DNA of 14,267 bases, taken from JADJQU01 sp035490315. Its GTDB lineage: Bacteria > Planctomycetota > UBA1135 > GCA-002686595. Positions 5,629 through 12,958 of the stretch are shown here, piece after piece (positions within the stretch are counted from its first letter, which is position 1; every line of letters begins with the position of its first letter). The notes under the pieces were generated by a model that saw only the letters and a program-made list of their open reading frames with translations, was not told the DNA's origin and ran no database searches. The position numbers and the translations under genes were made by a program. The DNA lies in NCBI GenBank assembly GCA_035490315.1, contig DATHET010000200.1, positions 1-14,267 on the forward strand. Direction: 5' to 3'.

Positions 5629-8421
5629 CTACTCCTGCACCAAAGCACGCATCCGCGGATGGTCCTGCAGGGACTTCAGCCGCTCGATGCTCGTGAGGTC
5701 GGCGACGCTCGCGCCTCGATGCTTCGCCGCCTCGAGAAGGTCGAGAATCGTCTCGGTCGCCTGTTCCCGCTCGACTTGCGGCAAATCTTCGAACTCGAGC
5801 ACGCCACCCAGCTCGCTGGCAGCATTGCACAGAGTCTTTGGATCCTCGCAGGACAGCAATCCAGCCGCGGTACGAGTAGCGTCCGCCGCCTGCTTCAAAC
5901 CCCAGTAAGCCCGAATCCGATTGAGTGCATTCGTCTGCACATTGCGCACCAGATTGGATTCCCCCGGTGACTGCTGCAGCAGCTCGGCCAGGACTGCATC
6001 GAACGGATCGAGCCGCTCCAACGTCGCGGCGTAATGCCGCTCCTGAAGGTCGAAGGCGATGAGGTTGACCGAGGCAGCAATGAAATGCATGCGGTACTCA
6101 GCTCTTTGCGGTTCGGTCTCGAGCAGGCGACTCGTGATCTCGCGCGAGCGATCCATGCAGATCCGGGCGTGTGAGAGGTCGTCCAGATTGTAGTGAACTC
6201 CACCCAGGTTGATCAGCACGCCCGACAAGTTGAATCGATATTCGGGCAGACCCGGAAACTCCTCGATCTGTTTCTCACCGAGCTCGGCGGCGCGCTCGAG
6301 CAGCGGCAGCGCGGCCTTGAGATCTCCGAGCTGCGAGTGGGCGCCGCCCAGGTTGGACAGCGACACGATCAGCTGGTGGCGCGTGCCCCGCGAGCTGGGG
6401 TCGCGCGCGCTGAGTCCTTCGCGGATCGCCAGGGCGCGCTCGAGATGTGCGAGGCGGCCAGTTGCATCACCGAGCGCGTCCTCGAGCTCCGACAGCTCGC
6501 TGTGGCACCAGGCGGCGAGCTCGGCGGGTTCCTTGTTCGCGACGTCTTCCCCATCTCCCAACTCGTCGATGAGCGCGATGAATTCACTGCGCGCTTCTTC
6601 GCGTTTCTTGCTGCGCCGCAGGAGCTTGGCGCGCAAGGCCTTCAACTGCGCGCGTTGCATGCTGCTCTTGGGATCGGTCTGGCCCACGGGCGCGAGGACC
6701 AGGCCCTTGTCGATGAACTCCAGCGCCTGGTCGCGCCGCTTGCGACTCTCGCAGACTTCGGCGAGGTGCCGGTAAGCGCTTGCGAAATCCGCGGCGCGCG
6801 CGGAGCCGGGCTGGACGCCGGCCGACTGGAACGCGGCAACGGCCGATTCGAGCGCAGCACTCGCGCCTTCCAGATCGCCCAGGTCCTCGCACAGATCGCC
6901 GAGCTTGACCTGCGCGCGGGCGCGCTCGAGGACGACTTCGGGACTCGAGCCGGGTTCCATGGCGGCTTCGCGGAAGAAGGCCACGGCGCCTTCGAGCACC
7001 TTGCGCCTGCCGGGCTCGGCCATGGGCACGTCCGACAGCTCGGTCACGGCGACGTTGGTCACGAGACCGAGCGCGTCGAGCGAGCGCTGGTAGTTGCGAT
7101 CGGCGCGCACGAGCTGCTCTTGAAGACGCTTGTTGGCGCGCGCCGACTGCAGCGCATAGATGCTCGGACCGAGCGTGGCGATGCACAGGGCCAGCGCCGC
7201 CGCGGTCGCGGCTCCGGGATGGCGCTGGGCCCAACGCGCGACGTGGGTGAGCGCTCCGGCTGGCCGGGCTTGGATCGGGCGGTGCTCGAGGACCGCGTCG
7301 AGGTCCTGGGCGAATGCGGCCGCGCTCTGGTAGCGCCGCGCGGGATCGCGGTCCATGGCCACCAGGACAACGGTCTGAGCGTCCTTGGGAAGCTGCTCGC
7401 AGAAAGTGCGCGGCGAAGCGGGGCGTCCGTCGAGGATGCGGGCGCGCGTGCGTTCGTTGCTGTCCGGATCGAGGTGGGGGGATTTGAGCGTCAGCATCTG
7501 GTACAGCGTGACTCCCAGTCCATACACGTCGGTGCGCGCATCGATCGCATCGCGGTCGCCTTCGACTTGTTCCGGCGCCATGTAAGGCAGCGAGCCCACC
7601 ATGGCGCCGCTCTGCGTCATCGCCTGGTCGCCGACCAGACTGGCCAGGCCGAAGTCGAGCAGGAGCACGCGGCCCTCGCGGGTCAGCATGATGTTCGGTG
7701 GCTTGACGTCGCGATGCAGCACGCCGCGCTCGTGAGCGTGGGCCAGGGCGCGCGCCACGTCTCGGCAGACTCTCAAGCAGGCTTCGTGCCAGGTTCCGGA
7801 GAAGAGCAAGCTTGCTCCCTCCTCCGAAGTCGCGTGCTCGCGGCCTGCGGACTCTTTCTTCGGATTGCTCTCGCGCACCAGGGCTCGCCGGAAATCCGCG
7901 CCCGAGAGTTCCTTGGAGTTTTTTCCGGCCACGGCGCGCAGCACGCGGTCCAGCGAGACGCCTGCGACGAAGTCCATCGCGAGGTAGGGGATGCCCTCTT
8001 CCTCGCCCGAAACGTGGACCGCGATGATTCCGGGGTGCGACAGGCGCGCGACTGCCTCGGCCTCGCGCGCGAAACGAGCGCGGGCCGCGGGGCGATCGAG
8101 AAAACCAGGGCGCATCAGCTTGAGCGCAACCTGGCGGCGCATGGAGCGCTGCGTCGCGCGGTACACGACGCCCATGCCGCCTTCGCCGAGCAGCTCCTCG
8201 AAATCGAAGTCGCCCAGGCTCTTGGGCAATTCGCGAACCCTCTCGCCCGAGGACAAGTACAAGAGTCCCATGTCGCGCAGCACGGCGACGCGCCCGCGCA
8301 ACTGGTCGGCCTGCTCGGGATGCAGCGCGGCGAGCTCCTCGAGCACGAGTCCTTCCTCGGCGCCGGAGCTCTCCAGGCGCTCCAAGAACTCGATCACCAG
8401 ATCTTCGAGCGCCGGGGGCAT
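5629..8421 (-). CDS. Transmembrane Ser/Thr protein kinase with C-terminal TPR half
   Basis: 930 residues from ATG 8421. Residues 1-70 are an acidic helical head (VIEFLERLESSG, LEELAALHPEQADQLRGR) common before planctomycete kinases. The catalytic domain spans about 73-380: P-loop LGEGGMGVVYRA (78-89), Lys101 in VALKLM, HRDVKPPN with catalytic Asp238, DFG at 256-258, MAPEQ at 281-285 and DVYGLG at 298-303. All key residues are present, so it should be active and of the RD type. An insert of about 45 residues (about 165-210) separates the hinge region from the helix before HRD. A TM helix at about 403-424 (AATAAALALCIATLGPSIYAL) is followed by a coiled stretch and about 480 residues of TPR-like helices (for example DLEGASAALESAVAAF; LGGAHSQLGDLKAALPLLERA). 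The TPR half is probably extracytoplasmic. No ribosome site is seen; TACGAT (8429-8434) lies seven bases before the ATG. It is upstream of, and probably co-transcribed with, the 656-residue anchored protein. Confidence 0.95.
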   Translation of the reverse strand: MPPALEDLVIEFLERLESSGAEEGLVLEELAALHPEQADQLRGRVAVLRDMGLLYLSSGERVRELPKSLGDFDFEELLGEGGMGVVYRATQRSMRRQVALKLMRPGFLDRPAARARFAREAEAVARLSHPGIIAVHVSGEEEGIPYLAMDFVAGVSLDRVLRAVAGKNSKELSGADFRRALVRESNPKKESAGREHATSEEGASLLFSGTWHEACLRVCRDVARALAHAHERGVLHRDVKPPNIMLTREGRVLLLDFGLASLVGDQAMTQSGAMVGSLPYMAPEQVEGDRDAIDARTDVYGLGVTLYQMLTLKSPHLDPDSNERTRARILDGRPASPRTFCEQLPKDAQTVVLVAMDRDPARRYQSAAAFAQDLDAVLEHRPIQARPAGALTHVARWAQRHPGAATAAALALCIATLGPSIYALQSARANKRLQEQLVRADRNYQRSLDALGLVTNVAVTELSDVPMAEPGRRKVLEGAVAFFREAAMEPGSSPEVVLERARAQVKLGDLCEDLGDLEGASAALESAVAAFQSAGVQPGSARAADFASAYRHLAEVCESRKRRDQALEFIDKGLVLAPVGQTDPKSSMQRAQLKALRAKLLRRSKKREEARSEFIALIDELGDGEDVANKEPAELAAWCHSELSELEDALGDATGRLAHLERALAIREGLSARDPSSRGTRHQLIVSLSNLGGAHSQLGDLKAALPLLERAAELGEKQIEEFPGLPEYRFNLSGVLINLGGVHYNLDDLSHARICMDRSREITSRLLETEPQRAEYRMHFIAASVNLIAFDLQERHYAATLERLDPFDAVLAELLQQSPGESNLVRNVQTNALNRIRAYWGLKQAADATRTAAGLLSCEDPKTLCNAASELGGVLEFEDLPQVEREQATETILDLLEAAKHRGASVADLTSIERLKSLQDHPRMRALVQE

Positions 8422-8655
8422 CGGGGAGATCGTACCCGGCTGGGTTGGACTTCACCGCTCGCCAGGCCGGACATGGCGGAAGTATCCTGTCCGTGGCGCG
8501 CCCGCATCTCTTCCGGGCCGCGGTCCGAGCCGCGTACCTGCAATCCAGGGAGCAAGGAGGCCAGCGCGGAAGGAAGCTCTCGATTATCCTGGTGGGTAGC
8601 GCGACTCGCGGAGCTCATCTCCGGATGCTCAGGATCGTCCCACTCCAGATGCGGC
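8422..8655 (-). promoter_or_regulatory. Upstream region of the kinase gene
   Basis: A 234-bp gene-free stretch between the SulP stop and the kinase start, both on the minus strand. TACGAT on the minus strand (8429-8434) matches TATAAT at four of six positions and ends seven bases before the ATG, compatible with a leaderless start, but no good -35 was found. A weak five-bp hairpin (CGGAG, five-base loop, CTCCG) occurs shortly after the SulP stop without a T-run. Open frames here have no recognisable content. Confidence 0.3.
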
Positions 8656-10353
8656 TCAGGTTTCGCTGACTGGAACTGCTGGATCCTGCCTCAGCAGTTC
8701 GCGAGCACGCATCAAAGCGGCCTCCAAGGTCGGAGCGATATTCGCCTCGCCGATCAGGCGATGGAATTCAGCCTTGGTCATCAGGCTCGCGGGCTGGTCG
8801 CGCATTCCACACACCAGCAGGTGTCGACCGGATTTCCTGAGTCGCTCGGCCAGGTGCTCGAGCGCGTGGATCCCCGTGGCATCGATTGCCGTCATATTGC
8901 GCAGCCGCAGAACGACCACGGGAGGAAGCGACTCCAAATCCTGCTCGACCAAGGCGAGCTTCTCCGTCGCTCCAAAAAGGAATGGCCCGTGGATTCGAAA
9001 AACCGCGACTCCCGCGGGAATCTCATTCGTTTGAAGACTGTGCGCAAACCCGGCGCTCACGTATTCGGGTGTGACCCTCGCAACCGTCGTCGTGAGCGTC
9101 ACGTTGCGGATGTACACGAGAGCGGCGAGGATCATGCCTGCCTCGACGGCTACGGTCAGATCAGCGAACACAGTGAGGCCGAACGTGATGGCCCACACCG
9201 AGATGTCGGATTTGCTGAGCTTGAGGATGTCCGGGATCTCTTGCCACTCGCCCATGTTGTAGGCGACGACCATCAGGATTGCCGCAAGAATGCAGAGCGG
9301 TATTTGGCCCGCGAGCGGAGCCGCGACGAGAATGATCGCGAGCAAGGTCAAGGCATGGATCATGCCCGCCACCGGCGTCTTGGCTCCCGAGCGGATGTTC
9401 GTCGCGGTCCGTGCGATGGCGCCCGTGGCTGGGAGCCCACCGACGAATGGCGTCAGCATGTTGGCCACGCCTTGCGCGAAGAGCTCCACATTGGGGTTGT
9501 GCTTGTCGCCCGACATCCGATCGGCAACCACCGCGGAAAGCAGCGACTCGATCGCGCCCAGCATCATGATCGTGAGTGCTGGAGCCAGGAGATGCAGCAT
9601 GAGTTCCGGCCGGAACCCTGGCATGGACAGGTGCGGAATTCCCTGCGGAATCCCTCCAAATCGTGTCGCAATCGTTTCGAGCTGCAAACCGAAGATCCAC
9701 GTGACCAGAGTGCCTCCGATCAACGCCACGATCGAGCCTGGAATGCGCGGCACGAAGTGACGCATCACGATGATGACGACAAGGGCGGCAATCGAAGTCG
9801 TCACCGCGATCGCCGACCCCGTGTTCCAGTTGTCCGCGAGGGCGCTCATCCGCTCGATGAACTCGCCGGGCACTTGCTCGATCTCGAGCCCGAAGAAGTC
9901 CTTGATCTGCGTCGAGGCGATCAATACGGCGATTCCGTTGGTGAATCCGATGACGACCGGTCGAGGAATGAACCTGACCGCGGTCCCAAGTCCTGTCACC
10001 CCGAGCACGATCAACATGGCTCCGGCCATCACCGTGCAAGTGAACAGACCGTCGAGGCCGTATTTCGCAATGATGCCCGCGACCACGACGACGAAGGCTC
10101 CCGTCGGTCCGCCGATCTGAGTTCGGGAGCCGCCGAGGGCTGAAATGACGAAGCCCGCGATGATCGCGCAGTAGAGTCCTGCCTGAGGGGAAACGCCGGA
10201 GGAGATCGCGAAGGCCATCGCGAGTGGCAGTGCGACCAGGCCGACGGTCACGCCTGCGACGAGATCGGCGAAGAACGTTTTCCTGGAGTAGTCCTTGAGG
10301 CAGAGGACCGACTTCGGAACGAAGGGCACACCCGCAATTTTGAAAAACCGCAT
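8656..10353 (-). CDS. SulP/SLC26-family anion transporter with STAS domain
   Basis: 565 residues from ATG 10353; AGGG eight bases upstream is a plausible ribosome site, and the longer TTG/GTG-type starts add only a low-complexity leader. The membrane part (about residues 17-420) shows the SulP pattern: YSRKTFFADLVAGVTVGLVALPLAMAFAI at the first helices, GGPTGAFVVVV, a conserved Glu in AIESLLSAVVADRMSG and the late NIRSGAKTPVAGMIHA signature. A C-terminal STAS domain (about 445-550) contains VVVLRLRNMTAIDATGIHAL, with Thr (about 493) at the position of the regulatory Ser/Thr of STAS domains. The family exchanges or symports sulfate, bicarbonate, C4-dicarboxylates or other anions; substrate cannot be read from sequence. 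It lies 81 bp downstream of the ArsR-type gene on the same strand and is probably co-regulated with it. All expected regions are present, with normal family length. Confidence 0.95.
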   Translation of the reverse strand: MRFFKIAGVPFVPKSVLCLKDYSRKTFFADLVAGVTVGLVALPLAMAFAISSGVSPQAGLYCAIIAGFVISALGGSRTQIGGPTGAFVVVVAGIIAKYGLDGLFTCTVMAGAMLIVLGVTGLGTAVRFIPRPVVIGFTNGIAVLIASTQIKDFFGLEIEQVPGEFIERMSALADNWNTGSAIAVTTSIAALVVIIVMRHFVPRIPGSIVALIGGTLVTWIFGLQLETIATRFGGIPQGIPHLSMPGFRPELMLHLLAPALTIMMLGAIESLLSAVVADRMSGDKHNPNVELFAQGVANMLTPFVGGLPATGAIARTATNIRSGAKTPVAGMIHALTLLAIILVAAPLAGQIPLCILAAILMVVAYNMGEWQEIPDILKLSKSDISVWAITFGLTVFADLTVAVEAGMILAALVYIRNVTLTTTVARVTPEYVSAGFAHSLQTNEIPAGVAVFRIHGPFLFGATEKLALVEQDLESLPPVVVLRLRNMTAIDATGIHALEHLAERLRKSGRHLLVCGMRDQPASLMTKAEFHRLIGEANIAPTLEAALMRARELLRQDPAVPVSET

Positions 10354-10434
10354 GCCTGGAGCCCTATTTCCGGAGCTCGCGCTCGGACCGAGGGGAAAGG
10401 GCACTGCCCTCCAACGAATCTCTGGAGCTCGACA

Positions 10435-10806
10435 CTATGCATCCTCTCGCAAGTCGCGAAGCAGGCCCATCGCGTCTTCCAGGTGGGCGTGAAAATAGCG
10501 GCGCATGACGTCGAGCGCCTCGATCAAGAGCGGGTCGCGTATCGCGTAGAAAACCTGATTGCCGGCCTTGCGATTGGTCACGAGCTTGGACGCACGCAGC
10601 AGCGCGAGATGCTGCGATGCGTTGGAGGATTCGATTCCCAGGCGTAACTGAATGTCCTTGACCGACAATTCGCCATCCCGCAGGCACTCGATGATGTGTA
10701 TGCGCGTCGGATGGCCGAGCACCTGGAAGATCTCGGCTTTGAATTTCCGCAGCGCCCGCTGAGAAGCGGGGTCAACGCGCTCCTTGCCGGTCGGTTTCTT
10801 GGGCAT
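10435..10806 (-). CDS. ArsR/SmtB-type winged-helix repressor
   Basis: 123 residues from ATG 10806. The fold signature is clear: FQVLGHPTRIHIIECLRDGELSVKDIQ, then the recognition helix region ESSNASQHLALLRASKLVTNRK and the wing GNQVFYAIRDP, followed by a C-terminal helix LLIEALDVMRRYFHAHLED. The classical alpha-3 metal motif (ELCVCDL) is replaced by ELSVKDI, and the only cysteine is Cys41, so neither the ArsR/CadC As/Cd site nor a two-Cys redox switch is present. The C-terminal helix has two His (106 and 108), which could take part in a metal site, but this is weak. Upstream starts up to 10842 would run through the promoter described separately. It precedes the SulP gene and probably represses both genes; the signal is unknown. 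Confidence 0.93.
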   Translation of the reverse strand: MPKKPTGKERVDPASQRALRKFKAEIFQVLGHPTRIHIIECLRDGELSVKDIQLRLGIESSNASQHLALLRASKLVTNRKAGNQVFYAIRDPLLIEALDVMRRYFHAHLEDAMGLLRDLREDA

Positions 10807-10812
10807 CCAGGA

Positions 10813-10842
10813 ACTATATGCGAAGATGCGCAGATACGACAA
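10813..10842 (-). promoter_or_regulatory. Probable promoter and operator of arsR-like/sulP, leaderless
   Basis: Read on the minus strand: TTGTCG (10842-10837), an 18-base spacer, and TATAGT (10818-10813, five of six matches to TATAAT). Six bases later comes the ATG at 10806. Transcription would start at or next to the A of the ATG, in agreement with the lack of a ribosome site. An imperfect palindrome with eight-base arms TATATGCG and CGCAGATA (plus-strand reading, six-base spacer, one mismatched pair) occupies 10815-10836. It therefore fills the spacer and overlaps the -10, the arrangement expected for autorepression by a dimeric ArsR protein. Confidence 0.55.
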
Positions 10843-11185
10843 TGCGAAAGGGATCAGGATTCATCGAATCGCACCAGATCGCAGCACCCGCCTGTGATCG
10901 TCGCGGGCCTGGAGACGGCGGTCGTCCTCGAGATCCGGCCGCCTCGGCGCTGATGCGCGGGAACACTCGCTCCGCTCCGCAGCGAGCTGCGAGGCCGAAG
11001 CGTCCTGCCTCGAGCTCGACGGGGCGATTCATTCCGGAGACGGCTACTTCCGCGGCCGTCGAGGCCCCATGCACTGGTTCCTGAGCGCGGAGTGAGCCAT
11101 GTTGATACCCGCCTGACAGCGAACTGCGGGCAGACAGCTTGCCCAAGAGTCGCCGAAGTGCTCCACCCACTAGGTCGAGTCGAAC
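10843..11185. other. Intergenic region between the divergent ArsR-type and EcsC genes
   Basis: Beyond the ArsR promoter I see no gene here. Open frames on both strands are Arg/Ser/Pro-rich without motifs. A five-bp inverted repeat (GGGCA at 11128-11132, TGCCC at 11140-11144) lies about 40 bases before the EcsC ATG and is the only structure near that start. No convincing plus-strand -35/-10 pair was found. Confidence 0.3.
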
Positions 11186-11812
11186 ATGGTGAAAAAGAAC
11201 GCGGTCTCTCGTGTGCCTGGCGATCCTGAACAGGGAGGCACGTTCGCCAGAGCCATTCTCGACTTCTTGTCGAGGATCCCGACCTCGAAGGAATCCAGGA
11301 GCACTGACCCGGCAAAACGCCTGCGGGAAATTGCGAGCAAGGCAGCCAGGAGCGCGGCGGCAACTGCAGGCACGCTCGCACTGCCTGTCGGCCCGCTCGG
11401 CTGGCTGACGATCCTGCCCGAGCTGGTGGCTGTGTGGAGGATTCAAGCGCAGATGGTCGCCGACATCGCTGGATGCTACGGCAAGACAAAGTTCCTATCG
11501 CGCGAGCAGATGCTGTATTGCCTCTTCAAGCACGGTGGAGCTCAAGCCGTGCGCGACCTGGTGGTCCGCGCTGGCGAGCGCATGCTCATCAAGAAGGCAT
11601 CGCTGCGCGTCCTTCAGAGGGTTGCACGCAGAGTGGGCATTCGAGTCTCGCAGCGGTCGATCGGCAAGGGCATCTCCAGGTTCTTGCCCGTCATCGGCGC
11701 AGTGGGTGTCGGGGCCTACGCGTACTTCGATACGGCGCAGGTTGCGAAGACGGCCAAGGAGTTCTTCGAGCAGGATCTGGTCCTCGAGCCCGAGGCTCGA
11801 GAATCCGAGTGA
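11186..11812 (+). CDS. EcsC-family protein
   Basis: 208 residues from ATG 11186. The central part matches my recollection of EcsC-family proteins: a hydrophobic Gly/Pro segment TLALPVGPLGWLTILPELVAVW at about residues 63-84, then RIQAQMVADIAGCYGK and REQMLYCLFKHGGAQAVRDLVVR. Another hydrophobic stretch, FLPVIGAVGVGAYAYFDTAQV, is at about 166-186. The name comes from the third gene of the Bacillus ecs ABC-transporter locus; the biochemical role is not established. Here there is no ecsAB neighbour. The amphipathic segments suggest peripheral or partial membrane association. The C-terminus is acidic (EPEARESE). No ribosome site is obvious at this ATG. It is divergent from the ArsR-type gene and is followed, 18 bases after its stop, by a hairpin terminator. 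Confidence 0.8.
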   Translation: MVKKNAVSRVPGDPEQGGTFARAILDFLSRIPTSKESRSTDPAKRLREIASKAARSAAATAGTLALPVGPLGWLTILPELVAVWRIQAQMVADIAGCYGKTKFLSREQMLYCLFKHGGAQAVRDLVVRAGERMLIKKASLRVLQRVARRVGIRVSQRSIGKGISRFLPVIGAVGVGAYAYFDTAQVAKTAKEFFEQDLVLEPEARESE

Positions 11813-11829
11813 GCCTGCTTCGAGTGTGT

Positions 11830-11852
11830 GCGGTTGCGAGAGCTGCAACCGC
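11830..11852 (+). terminator. Hairpin terminator after the EcsC gene
   Basis: A perfect eight-bp stem, GCGGTTGC and GCAACCGC, with a seven-base loop begins 18 bases after the EcsC stop. On the plus strand it is followed by TGACTTCTTG, a T-containing but imperfect tract. It lies in the convergent gap before the minus-strand two-TM gene, so it may end transcription from the plus side, with weaker evidence for the minus side. Confidence 0.6.
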
Positions 11853-11959
11853 TGACTTCTTGCCCAGGTGCTTCGATTCCCGCGCAGGTGTGCTGCTCGT
11901 TTCGAGGGGCGTCTCACGCTCTGCGACGAGGGCGCGTGTCGGATGGAGACTCTTCGGGC

Positions 11960-12274
11960 CTATTTCTTCAGGAAGGCCCCGAAGAACATGAAGACGAACC
12001 CGAAGGCGATGATCGCCACGCCCACCACGATCCGCATCCAGCCCATCGCCACGGCCCAGCGGCCGCCGACCGCGGTCGACTTTCCCCACATCGAAAGCAG
12101 GAGAGCGCGTTGGCCCGTCTCCTCGGCTTCACGCCGGCGCACGTTGTAGCGACCGACGAGGATGAAATACGCGCCTACGATCAACGCGATGGCGAGCACG
12201 CCCAGGCGCTGGAGCAACGGTTCCTCGGGAGCCAGGAAGAGTCCAAATTGCGGGAGATGCATGGGCGAGATCAT
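11960..12274 (-). CDS. Small two-TM membrane protein
   Basis: 104 residues from ATG 12274 (MISPMHLPQFG); ATG 12262 and GTG 12280 are alternative starts, and no Shine-Dalgarno selects among them. Two transmembrane segments are clear: about residues 24-42 (LGVLAIALIVGAYFILVG) and about 80-101 (MRIVVGVAIIAFGFVFMFF). Between them lies a basic and polar loop (RYNVRRREAEETGQR, then SMWGKSTAVGGRW), probably cytoplasmic by the positive-inside rule. The product ends FLKK. No family is recognised. It is convergent with the EcsC gene and divergent from the response regulator, so it is a single-gene unit with no obvious partner. Confidence 0.7.
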   Translation of the reverse strand: MISPMHLPQFGLFLAPEEPLLQRLGVLAIALIVGAYFILVGRYNVRRREAEETGQRALLLSMWGKSTAVGGRWAVAMGWMRIVVGVAIIAFGFVFMFFGAFLKK

Positions 12275-12485
12275 AACCACGTCATTTGTCGCGTGGACCC
12301 GTCCGTGGGGGACCTGAACGCTGATTTACGTTCCTCTCGAAGGCACGCGCTCGACCGTGCGCGATTCGTTCCAGAGCTTCGGGATCGATCTTCGCTTTCC
12401 CCGACAGTTCGAGACCTCACCCGCCGAAGAGGCCCGATGCCGAGGCTCAGGCCAGCGGCAAAAAGTCGACATTCTTCGCAGCTGA

Positions 12486-12499
12486 TCGGAGCACTCCGA
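12486..12499 (+). promoter_or_regulatory. Perfect interrupted palindrome just upstream of the response regulator
   Basis: TCGGAG and CTCCGA separated by CA form a perfect six-two-six palindrome that ends nine bases before the ATG at 12509. It contains a GGAG core, which is too far from the ATG (about 18 bases) for normal ribosome binding. It could be an operator half-site pair; a two-base loop makes an RNA hairpin strained. This is the only structure near the start; no clear -10 was seen. Confidence 0.3.
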
Positions 12500-12508
12500 C
12501 ACACGTTC

Positions 12509-12958
12509 ATGAAATCCATCCTGCTCGTCGAGGACGATCCCCACCTGCTCAAGGTCCTTCAGCGAGTATTCCGGCCCTTCGCGTCGGAGTGGGAGCTGAC
12601 GACTGCCTCCGACGGTCTGCAAGCGGTCGACCTGCTGCAGGCTCGTAGATTCGATCTCATCGTGACGGACATCCTGATGCCAGGACGCGATGGATTGGAA
12701 ACGATCGCCGCAGCGCGCCGCGTTTCGCCGCAGATGAAGATCATCGCGATGACCTCGGAAGGTTTCTTTCGCGGCGCCGGTTTCCTGCACGTCGCTCAAC
12801 TGCTGGGAGCGCACGAGACTTTCGCGAAGCCCTTCGACCCCGAGCATCTGCTGGCTGCGATCCACGATCTCCTGCTGAGCGCGGAGAACGAGAGCTTGGC
12901 GACCGGCGCGGCCCTGCCCGCCGTCGTGGAAGTCGAGCGTTCTCCGACCGCGCCCTAG
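12509..12958 (+). CDS. Stand-alone response regulator (REC domain only)
   Basis: 149 residues from ATG 12509. The frame is open far upstream, but the REC fold begins immediately at MKSILLVEDD, so this ATG is right. Receiver-domain residues are complete: acidic pocket Glu8/Asp9/Asp10, phospho-acceptor Asp54 (FDLIVTDILMPGRDG), Thr82 in MTSEG and Lys107 in AKPFD. After the receiver (to about residue 123) only an unstructured tail of about 25 residues follows (SAENESLATGAALPAVVEVERSPTAP), with no DNA-binding or enzymatic output. It should act by protein-protein contact or as a phosphate relay. The next gene, 168 bp downstream on the same strand, is a histidine kinase and its likely partner. A residue-level oddity is the insertion-like FFRGAGFLHVAQ after the Thr, in place of a short loop. 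Confidence 0.93.
   Translation: MKSILLVEDDPHLLKVLQRVFRPFASEWELTTASDGLQAVDLLQARRFDLIVTDILMPGRDGLETIAAARRVSPQMKIIAMTSEGFFRGAGFLHVAQLLGAHETFAKPFDPEHLLAAIHDLLLSAENESLATGAALPAVVEVERSPTAP

Noticed and set aside
6584..8455. 623-codon minus-strand frame overlapping the kinase in another phase
   Set aside because: Arg/Pro/Ala-rich shadow of the kinase frame, which has all catalytic motifs.
8445..8669. 74-codon plus-strand frame in the kinase upstream region
   Set aside because: No hydrophobic segment, domain or ribosome site; it runs into the SulP 3' end on the opposite strand.
6193..10143. Very long plus-strand open frame (1316 codons) antisense to the kinase and SulP genes
   Set aside because: It spans two well-supported genes and the gap between them, is full of His/Arg/Glu/Gln low-complexity stretches, and has no recognisable domain. 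In GC-rich DNA such mirror frames arise from codon bias on the opposite strand.
10818..11084. 88-codon plus-strand frame in the ArsR-EcsC gap
   Set aside because: It overlaps the ArsR promoter and has biased Arg/Ala/Pro/Ser composition with no motif.
11828..12508. 227-codon N-terminal extension in frame with the response regulator
   Set aside because: It crosses the terminator and the opposite-strand two-TM gene, has no domain content, and the receiver fold starts at the ATG at 12509.
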